Shown here piece by piece: positions 38,692 through 47,390 of a stretch of 64,000 nt of DNA (its first letter is position 1; each line of letters starts with the position of its first letter). The position numbers and the translations under genes are program-made. The notes under the pieces are model-generated. The model ran no database searches, was not told the origin of the DNA, and saw only the letters and a list, made by a program, of their open reading frames with translations. The DNA is from Sphingomonas sp. Y57. Its GTDB lineage: Bacteria > Pseudomonadota > Alphaproteobacteria > Sphingomonadales > Sphingomonadaceae. The stretch covers positions 4,327-68,326 of the forward strand of contig NZ_LDES01000075.1 in the NCBI RefSeq assembly GCF_001015195.1. The letters are read 5' to 3'.

Positions 38692-39489
38692 CTACCCCAA
38701 CCGCTCGATCAGCGCCTGCGCCCCCGCCGGATTGCGCTCCTTCGCCCCGGCGATGAGGAACAGGAAGACGTCGCGGCCGCCGGCCTCGCCGTTCGCCGGC
38801 GGGCCGGCATAGGGCAGCCCTTCGGGCGCCTCGCCCGAAGCCCAGGATCGGGCGATCCCGGCCCAGCGGTCGAGCGCCGTCGCGGCATAGCCGGTCGGCA
38901 CCTCGGCGCTGGTCCGCTGGAGCCGCGCATAGACGAAGGGCGCGGTCAGGTCGGCGATCATCGGATAGGTCTCATGATCGGCGAACACGACCGCGCAGCC
39001 GCGCTCGCGCGCCAGATCGACGAAGGCGGGGCAGACGAAGCTGTCGTGCCGCACCTCCAGCGCATGGCGCAGCGCCACCCCCTCCTGCTCCGCCGGCAGC
39101 AGGTCGAGGAAGCGGGCGAAGTCGTCGGGCTCGAATTTCTTGGTGCCCATGAACTGCCACAGGATCGGGCCGAGCTTCGGCCCCAGCTCCGCAATCCCCT
39201 GCCCGACGAACTTGGCGATCGACTCCGCCCCGTCGGCCAGGACCTTGCGGTTGGTGCAGAAGCGCGAGGCCTTGACCGTGAAGACGAAGCCGTCGGGTAC
39301 GGTCGCGGCCCATTTCTGCCAGCTCTCGCGCTTCTGCGTGCCGTAATAGGTGCCGTTGATCTCGATCCCGGTCAGGCGCTGAGCGGCATATTCGAGCTCG
39401 CGGGCATGGGGCAGGCCCTTGGGATAGAAATTGTCGCGCCACGGCTCATAGGTCCAGCCGCCGACGCCGACATGGATGGCACCCGCCAT
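38692..39489 (-). CDS. DUF72 family protein
   Basis: 265 aa from the ATG at 39489, sharing a base with the upstream gene stop. Family marks are VGVGGWTYEPWRDNFYP at the N-terminus, GIEINGTYYGTQKRESWQKWA, LGPILWQFMG, LEVRHDSF and FVYARLQRT. It has a TIM-barrel fold and no established biochemical function. It is in a three-gene minus-strand group with GFA-like and DUF1428 genes. Confidence 0.9.
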   Translation of the reverse strand: MAGAIHVGVGGWTYEPWRDNFYPKGLPHARELEYAAQRLTGIEINGTYYGTQKRESWQKWAATVPDGFVFTVKASRFCTNRKVLADGAESIAKFVGQGIAELGPKLGPILWQFMGTKKFEPDDFARFLDLLPAEQEGVALRHALEVRHDSFVCPAFVDLARERGCAVVFADHETYPMIADLTAPFVYARLQRTSAEVPTGYAATALDRWAGIARSWASGEAPEGLPYAGPPANGEAGGRDVFLFLIAGAKERNPAGAQALIERLG

Positions 39490-39839
39490 CAGAAGCTCGC
39501 CCCGTCGACCTTCTGGATCTCCAGCGCGTCCGGATCGATCGCGTCGACGCAGCGCAGATTGATCGCCGCCATCTCGCTGCCGTCGGGGCCCTTGCCGATC
39601 GCGAAGGATTGAGTGCCGCAGGTCGTGCAGAAGCGATGTTCGATCGCGTGCTTGTGGAAGAAATAGCTCTTCAGATCGTCCTCGCCCCGTTCCAGCCGGA
39701 ATTGTGCCGCCGGGAAGAAGGCGAGAAGGAAGCCCTTGCGACGGCAATGCGAGCAGTTGCACGCCATCGCCTGGGCCGGCACGTCCGCGTCGACCGTATA
39801 GGCCACCTTGCCGCAGTGGCAGCTTCCTTCGAACGCCAT
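39489..39839 (-). CDS. GFA/CENP-V-like zinc protein
   Basis: 116 aa from the ATG at 39839. The zinc ligands are GSCHCGKVAY, CNCSHCRRKG and RFCTTCGTQSF, the classic S-adenosyl-independent GFA pattern (CxC, CxxC, CxxC). Some members bind S-hydroxymethylglutathione, but most, like this one, have an unknown substrate. It overlaps DUF72 by one base and follows DUF1428 by 13 bp. Confidence 0.88.
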   Translation of the reverse strand: MAFEGSCHCGKVAYTVDADVPAQAMACNCSHCRRKGFLLAFFPAAQFRLERGEDDLKSYFFHKHAIEHRFCTTCGTQSFAIGKGPDGSEMAAINLRCVDAIDPDALEIQKVDGASF

Positions 39840-39852
39840 GATCGTCTCTCCC

Positions 39853-40206
39853 TCAATTCTCGACGAAGGCCTTGAACCCGCCATAGATCAAGCGCTTCCC
39901 ATCGAACGGCGCATTCTCCATGTCGTGCTTCATCCGCGGGTCCTCCATCACCTTCTTGTTGATGGCGTCACGGGCTTCGCGCGATTCATAGGTGATCCAG
40001 GAAAAGACCACCGTCTCGTCGTCCTTCAGATGGACCGCGCGGGGGAAGCTGGTCAATTCCCCTACCGACACGTCGTCGGCCAGCGCCTCGACATAGGACA
40101 GCGCGCCATGGCTCATCCACACGTCGCGCGCGCGCTCCGCCAGTGCCGTGTAATCGTCGAGCCTGTCCTTCGCCACCGCGACGATGAATCCGTCCACATA
40201 AGGCAT
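39853..40206 (-). CDS. DUF1428 family protein (dimeric alpha+beta barrel)
   Basis: 117 aa. It starts MPYVDGFIVAVAKDRLDDYTALAERARDVWMSHGALSYVE and continues with VVFSWITYESREARDAINKKVMEDPRM and FDGKRLIYGGFKAFVE, all typical of DUF1428. The fold is ferredoxin-like; function unknown. Confidence 0.9.
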   Translation of the reverse strand: MPYVDGFIVAVAKDRLDDYTALAERARDVWMSHGALSYVEALADDVSVGELTSFPRAVHLKDDETVVFSWITYESREARDAINKKVMEDPRMKHDMENAPFDGKRLIYGGFKAFVEN

Positions 40207-40281
40207 GTCCGTCTCCTCTCCTTTTCGCGAACCGCATCATAGCGCATCCGCATGACAAGGACGGAGCCGTCGGCTCCGATC

Positions 40282-41178
40282 CTACACGCCGCGCCGTGTG
40301 AATCCGTCGGCCGGCCGGCTTTCGATCAGGTCGACGAGGATACGGATCGCCGGCCGGTCGCGCACCGCCCTGCCTGCATGCTCCCCGAACAGCAGGCCGA
40401 TGTCGCGCGTAAAGGCGAAATCGCTCAGGCGGGGGCGCACCACGCCCGGCGCCTGAAAGCTCTCCGGCATCACCGTCACGCCCAGCCCGGCGCGAACGAG
40501 GCGTAGCGCGCGATCGTCGCTGGTGACGCGTGCCGGAAAGAAGGGACGCACGCCGCGCGCCGTAAAGTAGCGGCTCGTGTCCGACAGCAGCTCGCAATGG
40601 CGCCGCACGATCATCGGCTCGCCCGCGAGTTCGGCCCCGTTGATCATCTCGCGATCGGCAAGCCGGTGGTTCGCGGCCATCGCCAGCGCATAACCCTCTG
40701 TGAACAGCCGTTCGGCCGGCAACCGACTGTCGCCGCGCAGGATGGTCAGCGCGACGTCGAGACTGCCCCGAGCCAGCCGTTCGGCCAACTCGCGTTCCCG
40801 CCCCTCGACCAGCTCGACCCGCTCGCCGCCGCCGCTGTCGCGCAGCCGCGCGATATAGTCCTCGATCCATGCCGCGGGGATCGATCCCAGCACGCCCAGC
40901 CGCACCGTCGCCGGCGCAGCGGTCGACTGCACCGCGCGCTCGGCGGCCGCGAACTCGGCCTCGATCCGGCGCGCGTGGCCGGCAAGGTCGACCGCCGCCG
41001 CGGTCAGCTCCACCCGCCGGTTGGTGCGAATGAACAAAGGACGGCCGAGCAAGGTTTCGAGCTTGGCGATTCCGGCGGACAAGGTAGGCTGCGATACGTT
41101 GCAGGATGCCGCCGCCTTGGAGAAATTGCCCTGGTCGATCACTGCCAGGAAATACCGGAGAAGATAACGGTCGATCAT
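40282..41178 (-). CDS. LysR-family transcriptional regulator
   Basis: 298 aa. The winged HTH is at residues 1-60 (YFLAVIDQGNFSKAAASCNVSQPTLSAGIAKLE), and a periplasmic-binding-like effector domain follows from ~90. It is divergent from isovaleryl-CoA dehydrogenase with a 93-bp gap that contains a perfect inverted repeat overlapping the start codon (41174-41194). It may therefore autoregulate and control the leucine operon, though LysR control of liu genes is less usual than MerR (LiuR) or TetR control. Confidence 0.92.
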   Translation of the reverse strand: MIDRYLLRYFLAVIDQGNFSKAAASCNVSQPTLSAGIAKLETLLGRPLFIRTNRRVELTAAAVDLAGHARRIEAEFAAAERAVQSTAAPATVRLGVLGSIPAAWIEDYIARLRDSGGGERVELVEGRERELAERLARGSLDVALTILRGDSRLPAERLFTEGYALAMAANHRLADREMINGAELAGEPMIVRRHCELLSDTSRYFTARGVRPFFPARVTSDDRALRLVRAGLGVTVMPESFQAPGVVRPRLSDFAFTRDIGLLFGEHAGRAVRDRPAIRILVDLIESRPADGFTRRGV

Positions 41179-41194
41179 AGATAGGGTCTATGAT
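41174..41194. promoter_or_regulatory. Candidate LysR operator
   Basis: ATCATAGA-TAGGG-TCTATGAT, a perfect 8-bp inverted repeat with a 5-bp spacer. It contains the LysR-type T-N11-A box (T at 41178, A at 41190) and overlaps the LysR start codon in the LysR-ivd intergenic region. Confidence 0.6.
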
Positions 41195-41271
41195 GTTCCC
41201 TTATCCCTTTCAATTTTTCTTATGAACACGGCTGAATTATCAGGACGGCCCTGAATATCGGAGAGGGTGCC

Positions 41272-42429
41272 ATGGCAGATTTCGATTTCGCGCTGGGCGA
41301 TATGGCGGACGCGATCCGCGACACGACGGCACGCTTCGCCGCCGACCGGATCGCCCCGCTCGCGGCGAGGATCGACGCAGAGGACTGGTTCCCGCGCGAG
41401 ATCTGGCCGGAAATGGGCGCACTCGGCCTGCACGGCATCACGGTGGACGAGGCCGATGGCGGCTTGGGCCTCGGCTATCTCGAACATGTCGTGGCCCAGG
41501 AGGAGGTGGCCCGCGCATCGGCTTCGATCGGTCTCAGCTACGGCGCCCATTCGAACCTGTGCGTCAACCAGATCCGCCGCTGGGCGACCGCCGAGCAGAA
41601 GGCCCGCTACCTCCCCAAGCTGATCTCGGGCGAGCATGTCGGCAGCCTCGCCATGTCGGAGGCGGGGGCCGGCTCCGACGTCGTCTCGATGAAGCTGCGC
41701 GCCGAGAAGAAGGGCGACCGCTACGTCCTCAACGGGACCAAATTCTGGATCACCAACGCGACCTATGCTGACACGCTGGTGGTCTATGCCAAGACCGGCG
41801 CCAATGACGACAAAGCCTCGCGCGCCATCACCACCTTCATTATCGAGAAGGATTTCAAGGGTTTCTCGATCGGGCAGAAGATCGACAAGGTCGGCATGCG
41901 CGGGTCCCCCACCGCCGAGCTGGTGTTCGACGATTGCGAGGTGCCCGAGGAGAACGTCATGGGTCCGGTCGGCGGCGGCGTCGGCGTGCTGATGTCGGGC
42001 CTCGACTATGAGCGGACCGTGCTCGCCGGCATCCAGCTCGGCATCATGCAGGCCTGCCTCGACACGGTCCTGCCCTATGTCCGCGATCGCAAGCAGTTCG
42101 GCCAGCCGATCGGCGCCTTCCAGCTGATGCAGGCGAAGGTCGCCGACATGTATGTCGCGCTCAATTCGGCGCGCGCCTATGTCTATGCGGTGGCGAAGAA
42201 TTGCGACGCCGGTCGGACGACCCGCTTCGACGCGGCCGGCGCGATCCTGCTTGCCAGCGAGAATGCCGTGAAGGTCGCCAACGAGGCGGTCCAGGCGCTG
42301 GGCGGCGCGGGCTATACCAAGGACTGGCCGGTCGAGCGCTACATGCGCGACGCCAAGCTGCTCGATATCGGCGCGGGCACCAACGAGATCCGCCGCATGC
42401 TGATCGGCCGGGAAGTCATCGGGGCATGA
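41272..42429 (+). CDS. ivd: Isovaleryl-CoA dehydrogenase
   Basis: 385 aa with a GGAGAGG site 6 bases upstream of the ATG. This acyl-CoA dehydrogenase has [22 protein letters not shown] and [18 protein letters not shown] in the FAD/substrate region. The catalytic base is probably the Glu in [15 protein letters not shown], as in isovaleryl-CoA dehydrogenases, and the usual C-terminal YEG motif is replaced by [11 protein letters not shown]. It catalyses the third step of leucine breakdown. Its stop overlaps the next start (ATGA). Confidence 0.93.
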   Translation: MADFDFALGDMADAIRDTTARFAADRIAPLAARIDAEDWFPREIWPEMGALGLHGITVDEADGGLGLGYLEHVVAQEEVARASASIGLSYGAHSNLCVNQIRRWATAEQKARYLPKLISGEHVGSLAMSEAGAGSDVVSMKLRAEKKGDRYVLNGTKFWITNATYADTLVVYAKTGANDDKASRAITTFIIEKDFKGFSIGQKIDKVGMRGSPTAELVFDDCEVPEENVMGPVGGGVGVLMSGLDYERTVLAGIQLGIMQACLDTVLPYVRDRKQFGQPIGAFQLMQAKVADMYVALNSARAYVYAVAKNCDAGRTTRFDAAGAILLASENAVKVANEAVQALGGAGYTKDWPVERYMRDAKLLDIGAGTNEIRRMLIGREVIGA

Positions 42430-44027
42430 CCCGACTCACCACCCTCGCCGACCCCGATTCGGAGGGCTTCGCCGCCAACGCCGCGCACAACCGCGCGCTG
42501 GCGGAGGAGCTCCGCGCCAAGGTGGCCGCCGCCGCGCTCGGCGGATCGGAGGCGCATCGCGAGCGCCATGTGGCGCGCGGCAAGCTGCTGCCGCGCGACC
42601 GCGTCCATCGCCTGCTCGATCCGGGCTCGCCCTTCCTCGAGATCGGCCAGCTCGCCGCCAACGGCATGTACGACAAGGATGGTGGCCCCGCCGGCGCAGG
42701 CATGATCGCCGGCATCGGCAGCGTCCGGGGCCGCCATTGCATGATCGTCGCCAATGACCCGACGGTGAAGGGCGGCGCCTATTTCCCGATGACGGTGAAG
42801 AAGCATCTTCGCGCGCAGGAGATCGCACGCGAGAACCGGCTTCCCTGCATCTACCTGGTCGATTCGGGTGGTGCCAACCTGCCGCACCAGGCGGAGGTCT
42901 TCCCCGATCGCGACCATTTCGGCCGCATCTTCTTCAACCAGGCACAGATGTCCGCGGAGGGCATCCCCCAGATCGCCTGCGTGATGGGGAGCTGCACCGC
43001 GGGCGGCGCCTATGTCCCCGCCATGTCGGACGAGACCGTGATCGTCCGCAACCAGGGCACGATCTTCCTGGCCGGCCCGCCGCTGGTGAAGGCCGCAACC
43101 GGCGAGGTGATCTCGGCCGAGGATCTGGGCGGCGGCGACCTCCACGCACGCAAGTCGGGCGTGGTCGACCATCTCGCCGAGAATGACGAGCATGCGCTGC
43201 TGATCGTCCGCGATATCGTCGCGACGCTGCAGCCGCCCTCCCCGGCGCCTGTGAACCGCGCCGACCCCAGGGCGCCGCTGTTCGACCCGGGCGAACTCTA
43301 CGGCATCGTGCCGCAGGACGTCCGCGCGCCCTACGACGTGCACGAGGTGATCGCCCGGATCGTCGACGGATCGGAGCTGCACGAGTTCAAGCCGCTCTAC
43401 GGCACGACGCTGGTCTGCGGCTTCGCCCATATCTGGGGCCAGCCGGTGGCGATCCTCGCCAATAACGGCGTGCTCTTCTCCGAAAGCGCACTGAAGGGCG
43501 CGCATTTCATCGAGCTCGCCTGCCAGCGCCGTGTACCGCTGCTGTTTCTGCAGAACATCTCGGGCTTCATGGTCGGCGGGAAATATGAGGCGGAGGGCAT
43601 TGCCAAGAACGGTGCCAAGCTGGTGACCGCCGTCGCCACCGCCGGCGTGCCCAAGATCACCGTGCTGATTGGCGGCAGCTTCGGCGCCGGCAATTACGGC
43701 ATGTGCGGCCGCGCCTATCAGCCGCGCTTCCTGTTCACCTGGCCCAATGCGCGGATCAGCGTGATGGGCGGCGAGCAGGCCGCATCGGTGCTGGCGACCG
43801 TCCACCGCGACGCCGACACATGGACGCCCGAGCAGGCCGAAGCCTTCAAGGCGCCGATCCGCCAGAAGTATGAGGACGAAGGCAATCCCTATTATGCCAC
43901 CGCGCGGATGTGGGACGACGGGATCATCGACCCCGCCCAGACCCGCGACGTCCTCGGCCTCGCCCTCGCCGCCACGCTGAACGCCCCGATCCCCGATCGC
44001 GCGCAGTTCGGCGTGTTCCGGATGTGA
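42426..44027 (+). CDS. mccB: Methylcrotonyl-CoA carboxylase beta (carboxyltransferase) subunit
   Basis: 533 aa from the ATG at 42426. Carboxyltransferase motifs: [80 protein letters not shown] and [16 protein letters not shown]. The oxyanion-hole and 'PAMSDE' patterns separate it from propionyl-CoA carboxylase. It works with the biotin-carrying alpha subunit encoded 106 bp downstream. Confidence 0.94.
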   Translation: MTRLTTLADPDSEGFAANAAHNRALAEELRAKVAAAALGGSEAHRERHVARGKLLPRDRVHRLLDPGSPFLEIGQLAANGMYDKDGGPAGAGMIAGIGSVRGRHCMIVANDPTVKGGAYFPMTVKKHLRAQEIARENRLPCIYLVDSGGANLPHQAEVFPDRDHFGRIFFNQAQMSAEGIPQIACVMGSCTAGGAYVPAMSDETVIVRNQGTIFLAGPPLVKAATGEVISAEDLGGGDLHARKSGVVDHLAENDEHALLIVRDIVATLQPPSPAPVNRADPRAPLFDPGELYGIVPQDVRAPYDVHEVIARIVDGSELHEFKPLYGTTLVCGFAHIWGQPVAILANNGVLFSESALKGAHFIELACQRRVPLLFLQNISGFMVGGKYEAEGIAKNGAKLVTAVATAGVPKITVLIGGSFGAGNYGMCGRAYQPRFLFTWPNARISVMGGEQAASVLATVHRDADTWTPEQAEAFKAPIRQKYEDEGNPYYATARMWDDGIIDPAQTRDVLGLALAATLNAPIPDRAQFGVFRM

Positions 44028-44050
44028 CGGCGATGAGCCGGTTTCCTTTC

Positions 44051-44121
44051 CCGTTCGTGTCGAGCGCAGTCGAGACACGTTCCGAGAGCCAACGTCCCTC
44101 GACTGCGCTCGGGACGAACGG
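44051..44121. repeat. 71-bp palindromic repeat between mccB and mccA
   Basis: CCGTTCGT...ACGAACGG ends with internal GTCGAGCGCAGTCGAGACACG and GTCCCTCGACTGCGCTCGGG. It is very close to the 38599 copy. Here it separates two subunit genes of one enzyme and could lower or process the transcript between them. Confidence 0.85.
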
Positions 44122-44133
44122 AGACGTGTTGAA

Positions 44134-46002
44134 ATGATCCGCTCGCTCCTCATCGCCAATCGCGGCGAGATCGCCCGTCGCATCATCCGGACCGCGCGCA
44201 AGATGGGCATCCGCACGGTCGCCGTGCATTCGGACGTCGACGCCGCCATGCCCTTCGTGCGCGAGGCGGACGAGGCGGTCTGCATCGGCCCCGCGCCGGC
44301 ACGCGAATCCTATCTGGTCCAGGCGAAGATCCTGGAGGCCGCGAAGGCGACCGGCGCCGAGGCGATCCATCCGGGCTATGGCTTCCTTTCAGAGAACGCC
44401 GAGTTCGCAGAGGCGGTCGAAGCCGCCGGCCTCGTCTGGGTCGGGGCGCCCGCCCATTCGATCCGCGCGATGGGCCTGAAGGACGCCGCCAAGAAGCTGA
44501 TGGTCGAGGCGGGCGTGCCTGTCACCCCCGGCTATATGGGCGAGGATCAGGACCCCGCCCACCTCAAGGCCGAGGCCGACCGGATCGGCTATCCGGTGCT
44601 GATCAAGGCGGTCGCCGGCGGCGGCGGCAAGGGCATGCGCAAGGTCGACCGGTCCGAAGATTTCGCCGACGCGCTGCTGTCCTGCCAGCGCGAGGCGGCC
44701 TCCTCGTTCGGCGACGACCGCGTGCTGATCGAGAAATACATCCTCGGACCGCGACACATCGAGGTGCAGGTGTTCGGCGACCGGCACGGCCATGTCGTCC
44801 ACCTGTTCGAGCGCGACTGCTCGCTCCAGCGCCGCCACCAGAAGGTGATCGAGGAGGCCCCCGCGCCCGGGATGGATGATGCCACCCGCGCGGCCGTCTG
44901 CGAGGCGGCGGTCAAGGCAGCCAGGGCGGTCGACTATGTCGGCGCGGGCACGATCGAGTTCATCGCCGACGCTTCCGAAGGGCTGCGCGCCGATCGCATC
45001 TGGTTCATGGAGATGAACACGCGGCTGCAGGTCGAGCATCCGGTGACAGAGGCGATCACCGGCCAGGATCTCGTCGAATGGCAGCTCCGTGTCGCCTCGG
45101 GCGAGCCGCTGCCCAGGACGCAGGATCAGCTTTCGATCAACGGCTGGGCGATGGAGGCGCGGCTCTACGCCGAGAACCCGTCGAACGGCTTCCTGCCCTC
45201 GACCGGCCCGCTCACCCGCCTGCGCCTGCCGCGCGGCATCCGCGTCGACAGCGGCGTCGAGGAGGGCGGCGAGGTGTCGCCCTATTACGACCCGATGATC
45301 GCCAAGCTGATCGTGACCGCGCCGAGCCGCCCGGCGGCGGCGGCGAAGCTCGCCCAGGCGGCGGCGCGGGTCGAGGTCTGGCCGGTGCGCACCAACGCCG
45401 CCTTCCTGGCGCGCGCGGCAGCCGACCCCGACTTCGTCGCAGGCCGAGTCGACACCGGCTTCATCGAACGCCATGCGGACCGGCTGGTCCCAACGACCGA
45501 GCCGTCAGCGGCGATCGAGCAGGCGGCGGCCCGCGCGCTGCTGCCGGAGGGCAGCGATGCCTGGACGCGGCTTATCGGCTTTCGCGCCAATGCCGCGGCG
45601 GAGCGGCGGGTGGAGGTCGAGGTGGCGGGACACAGCCGGCTCGTCGCGATCGATGACGGAGCGGCTGGAGGCAAGCTGCGCGCCGTGGGTAGCGAAACCC
45701 TGCTGTTCCTCGACGGTGAGGCATGGCCGGTCGAAGCGCCGCGCGCCGATCATGCCGGCGGGGGCGGGGCGGTGTCCGACGGCGCGCTGCTGGCCCCGAT
45801 GCCCGGCAAGGTGATTGCGGTGGACGTTTCCGAGGGCGACACCGTCACCAAGGGCCAGAAGCTGCTGGTGCTCGAAGCGATGAAGATGGAGCAGGCGATG
45901 CTCGCCCCGTTCGACGGCGTCGTCGCCGAGCTCAACGCCAGTGTCGGCGGCCAGGTGAGCGAAGGCACGATGCTCGCCCGGGTGGCGAAGGCGGAGGACT
46001 GA
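44134..46002 (+). CDS. mccA: Methylcrotonyl-CoA carboxylase alpha (biotin carboxylase/biotin carrier) subunit
   Basis: 622 aa. The biotin carboxylase domain begins MIRSLLIANRGEIARRIIRTA, with ATP-grasp loop GGGGKGMRKV and EMNTRLQVEHPVTE. The BT linker region is followed by a biotinyl domain with the acceptor Lys in LEAMKMEQAM near the C-terminus. Together with mccB it carboxylates 3-methylcrotonyl-CoA. The hydratase and HMG-CoA lyase genes that often complete such operons are not in the window. Confidence 0.94.
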   Translation: MIRSLLIANRGEIARRIIRTARKMGIRTVAVHSDVDAAMPFVREADEAVCIGPAPARESYLVQAKILEAAKATGAEAIHPGYGFLSENAEFAEAVEAAGLVWVGAPAHSIRAMGLKDAAKKLMVEAGVPVTPGYMGEDQDPAHLKAEADRIGYPVLIKAVAGGGGKGMRKVDRSEDFADALLSCQREAASSFGDDRVLIEKYILGPRHIEVQVFGDRHGHVVHLFERDCSLQRRHQKVIEEAPAPGMDDATRAAVCEAAVKAARAVDYVGAGTIEFIADASEGLRADRIWFMEMNTRLQVEHPVTEAITGQDLVEWQLRVASGEPLPRTQDQLSINGWAMEARLYAENPSNGFLPSTGPLTRLRLPRGIRVDSGVEEGGEVSPYYDPMIAKLIVTAPSRPAAAAKLAQAAARVEVWPVRTNAAFLARAAADPDFVAGRVDTGFIERHADRLVPTTEPSAAIEQAAARALLPEGSDAWTRLIGFRANAAAERRVEVEVAGHSRLVAIDDGAAGGKLRAVGSETLLFLDGEAWPVEAPRADHAGGGGAVSDGALLAPMPGKVIAVDVSEGDTVTKGQKLLVLEAMKMEQAMLAPFDGVVAELNASVGGQVSEGTMLARVAKAED

Positions 46003-46017
46003 GTCCGGCTTCGGCTC

Positions 46018-46716
46018 TCAGGCCGTGCCGACCCAGCCTCGCCACGTGAAGGCCGCGTAGAAAAGTCCCAGCTCCGCGAAGCCGGCTGCGCGCAGGATCG
46101 TCTCGTCCTGCTCGGGCGTGAACATGTTGACGGCGCGGTCGACTGAATCGCGGGCATTCTCCGCCAGCGCCGGATCGACCCCGGACGAGACCGCAAAGGC
46201 GGCGTAGCGCGACAGCCAGAGCGCGCGCTCGCCCTCGCCTTGCGGGAAACTTCCATGCACCGCGACGAAGGGCGCGCCCCGGTGCAGCCGCTCGCGGATC
46301 GCTGCGGCGGTGCGGCAGCGCTCCTCGGCGTCGAGGAAATGGAGCGTCAGCAGGCACGTCGCTCCATCGAACGGCCCGGCGGGCGCGTCGTCGATATAGC
46401 CTTCGACCAGTTCGACCCGCTCCATCAAAGGCCCCAGCGTTCGTTCGGCGAGGGCCAGCATCTCCGGCGCCGGATCGACCCCGACGAAACGCCAGCCCGG
46501 ATACGCTTCCGCCAGGGCCTTCAGTTCCATCCCGCCGCCCGCGCCGAGCACGAGGATGCGGCCGTCCTCGGGCACCCGCTCGGCAAGCAGCAGTCCGGTC
46601 ATCCGGTGGACAGTCTCCAGCCCCGGCACGAAGCGGCGCGTTCCGTCCGAATAATGCGCCACCTTTTCGGCGTCCCTATAGCCCTTCATGAAATCGAGGG
46701 CACCATCTTCAGCCAT
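46018..46716 (-). CDS. Class I SAM-dependent methyltransferase
   Basis: 232 aa. The SAM-binding motif I is [16 protein letters not shown], motif [17 protein letters not shown], and [13 protein letters not shown] is the post-II region. The substrate is unknown. It overlaps the Rrf2-type regulator by 8 bp and is convergent with mccA, 15 bp away. Confidence 0.85.
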   Translation of the reverse strand: MAEDGALDFMKGYRDAEKVAHYSDGTRRFVPGLETVHRMTGLLLAERVPEDGRILVLGAGGGMELKALAEAYPGWRFVGVDPAPEMLALAERTLGPLMERVELVEGYIDDAPAGPFDGATCLLTLHFLDAEERCRTAAAIRERLHRGAPFVAVHGSFPQGEGERALWLSRYAAFAVSSGVDPALAENARDSVDRAVNMFTPEQDETILRAAGFAELGLFYAAFTWRGWVGTA

Positions 46717-47167
46717 GATCGAGCTCCCTGTCGCCCTGCGGACGGGCGGTCATACGCGCATGGAAATCGGCGCTGAGCATCGCCAGCGTGACCTGCCCGA
46801 AACGCGCGAGCAGCAGCGCTTCGGCATCCCGGAAGGCGTGGCCGAGCGCCGTGTTCACCGCCTGCTCGACCAGGCAGCCCGGCACTTCGGTTCGATGCCC
46901 TATCGCCAGCAGCGACGGGCTGCCGAGCGCGTCGTAAATGTCCCGGAGCGTGATGCGGTCGAGCGGCCGGGCAATCGTCCAGCCGCCGCCATGCCCCTTT
47001 TCCGACCGGACAAGCCCCTGCTCGCGCAACCCCGCCATGACCCGGCGGACGACGACCGGATTGGTGTCCATCGCCTTCGCCAGCACTTCCGAGGTCACGG
47101 GGCCGTCCTGTTCCGCCATGTGCAGCAGGACGTGGAGCACGCCCGAAAGTCGGCTATCGCGTTTCAT
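46709..47167 (-). CDS. Rrf2-family regulator without iron-sulfur cysteines
   Basis: 152 aa. The winged helix ([58 protein letters not shown]) is Rrf2-type, but the three clustered Cys of IscR/NsrR are absent; only one Cys (PGCLVEQ) is seen. This fits the YwnA-like branch, often sensing by cysteine oxidation or ligand. An ATGTA-N11-TACAT inverted repeat (47166-47186) overlaps its start codon and may be its own operator. It is co-transcribed with the methyltransferase. Confidence 0.88.
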   Translation of the reverse strand: MKRDSRLSGVLHVLLHMAEQDGPVTSEVLAKAMDTNPVVVRRVMAGLREQGLVRSEKGHGGGWTIARPLDRITLRDIYDALGSPSLLAIGHRTEVPGCLVEQAVNTALGHAFRDAEALLLARFGQVTLAMLSADFHARMTARPQGDRELDHG

Positions 47168-47186
47168 GTAACTTCAAATAGTACAT
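47166..47186. promoter_or_regulatory. Candidate Rrf2 operator
   Basis: ATGTA-N11-TACAT in an AT-rich patch directly over the Rrf2 start codon. The inverted symmetry and position suggest autorepression. Confidence 0.4.
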
Positions 47187-47267
47187 GATAGGCCGATGTC
47201 AATCCACGCGGCGGAGCCTGTGCAGGTCATCCCATTCAGTTCGTTGGTGGGGATCGGAACCGTATCG

Positions 47268-47317
47268 TGGAGCGGGCGAAGGGAATCGAACCCTCCTAGC
47301 CAGCTTGGAAGGCTAGT
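47268..47317 (-). other. attL: 3' fragment of tRNA-Gly(TCC)
   Basis: Read on the minus strand, the segment contains the anticodon arm CTAGC-CTTCCAA-GCTGG (anticodon TCC), variable loop, T arm GAGGG-TTCGATT-CCCTT and the acceptor strand CGCCCGC-T-CCA ending at 47268. Upstream sequence does not continue into a D arm or 5' acceptor strand, so only the 3' half is present. This is the signature of integration into a tRNA 3' end. The full tRNA should lie at the other end of the element, outside the window. Confidence 0.85.
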
Positions 47318-47390
47318 CGGGCCGGAGCGCAATTAGCCAGTAATTTCAGTGCATTAATGCCACCGCCACCGCCTCGGTTTACAGGGCGGT

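Noticed and set aside
42339-44285. 648-aa minus-strand frame opposite mccB
   Set aside because: The plus strand is clearly carboxyltransferase; the antisense frame has His/Arg/Asp-rich composition without motifs.
42426-46002. Propionyl-CoA carboxylase
   Set aside because: The beta subunit motif [16 protein letters not shown] and the adjacent isovaleryl-CoA dehydrogenase point to methylcrotonyl-CoA carboxylase.
47268-47317. Complete tRNA-Gly gene
   Set aside because: The 5' acceptor strand and D arm are missing; only a 3' fragment remains.
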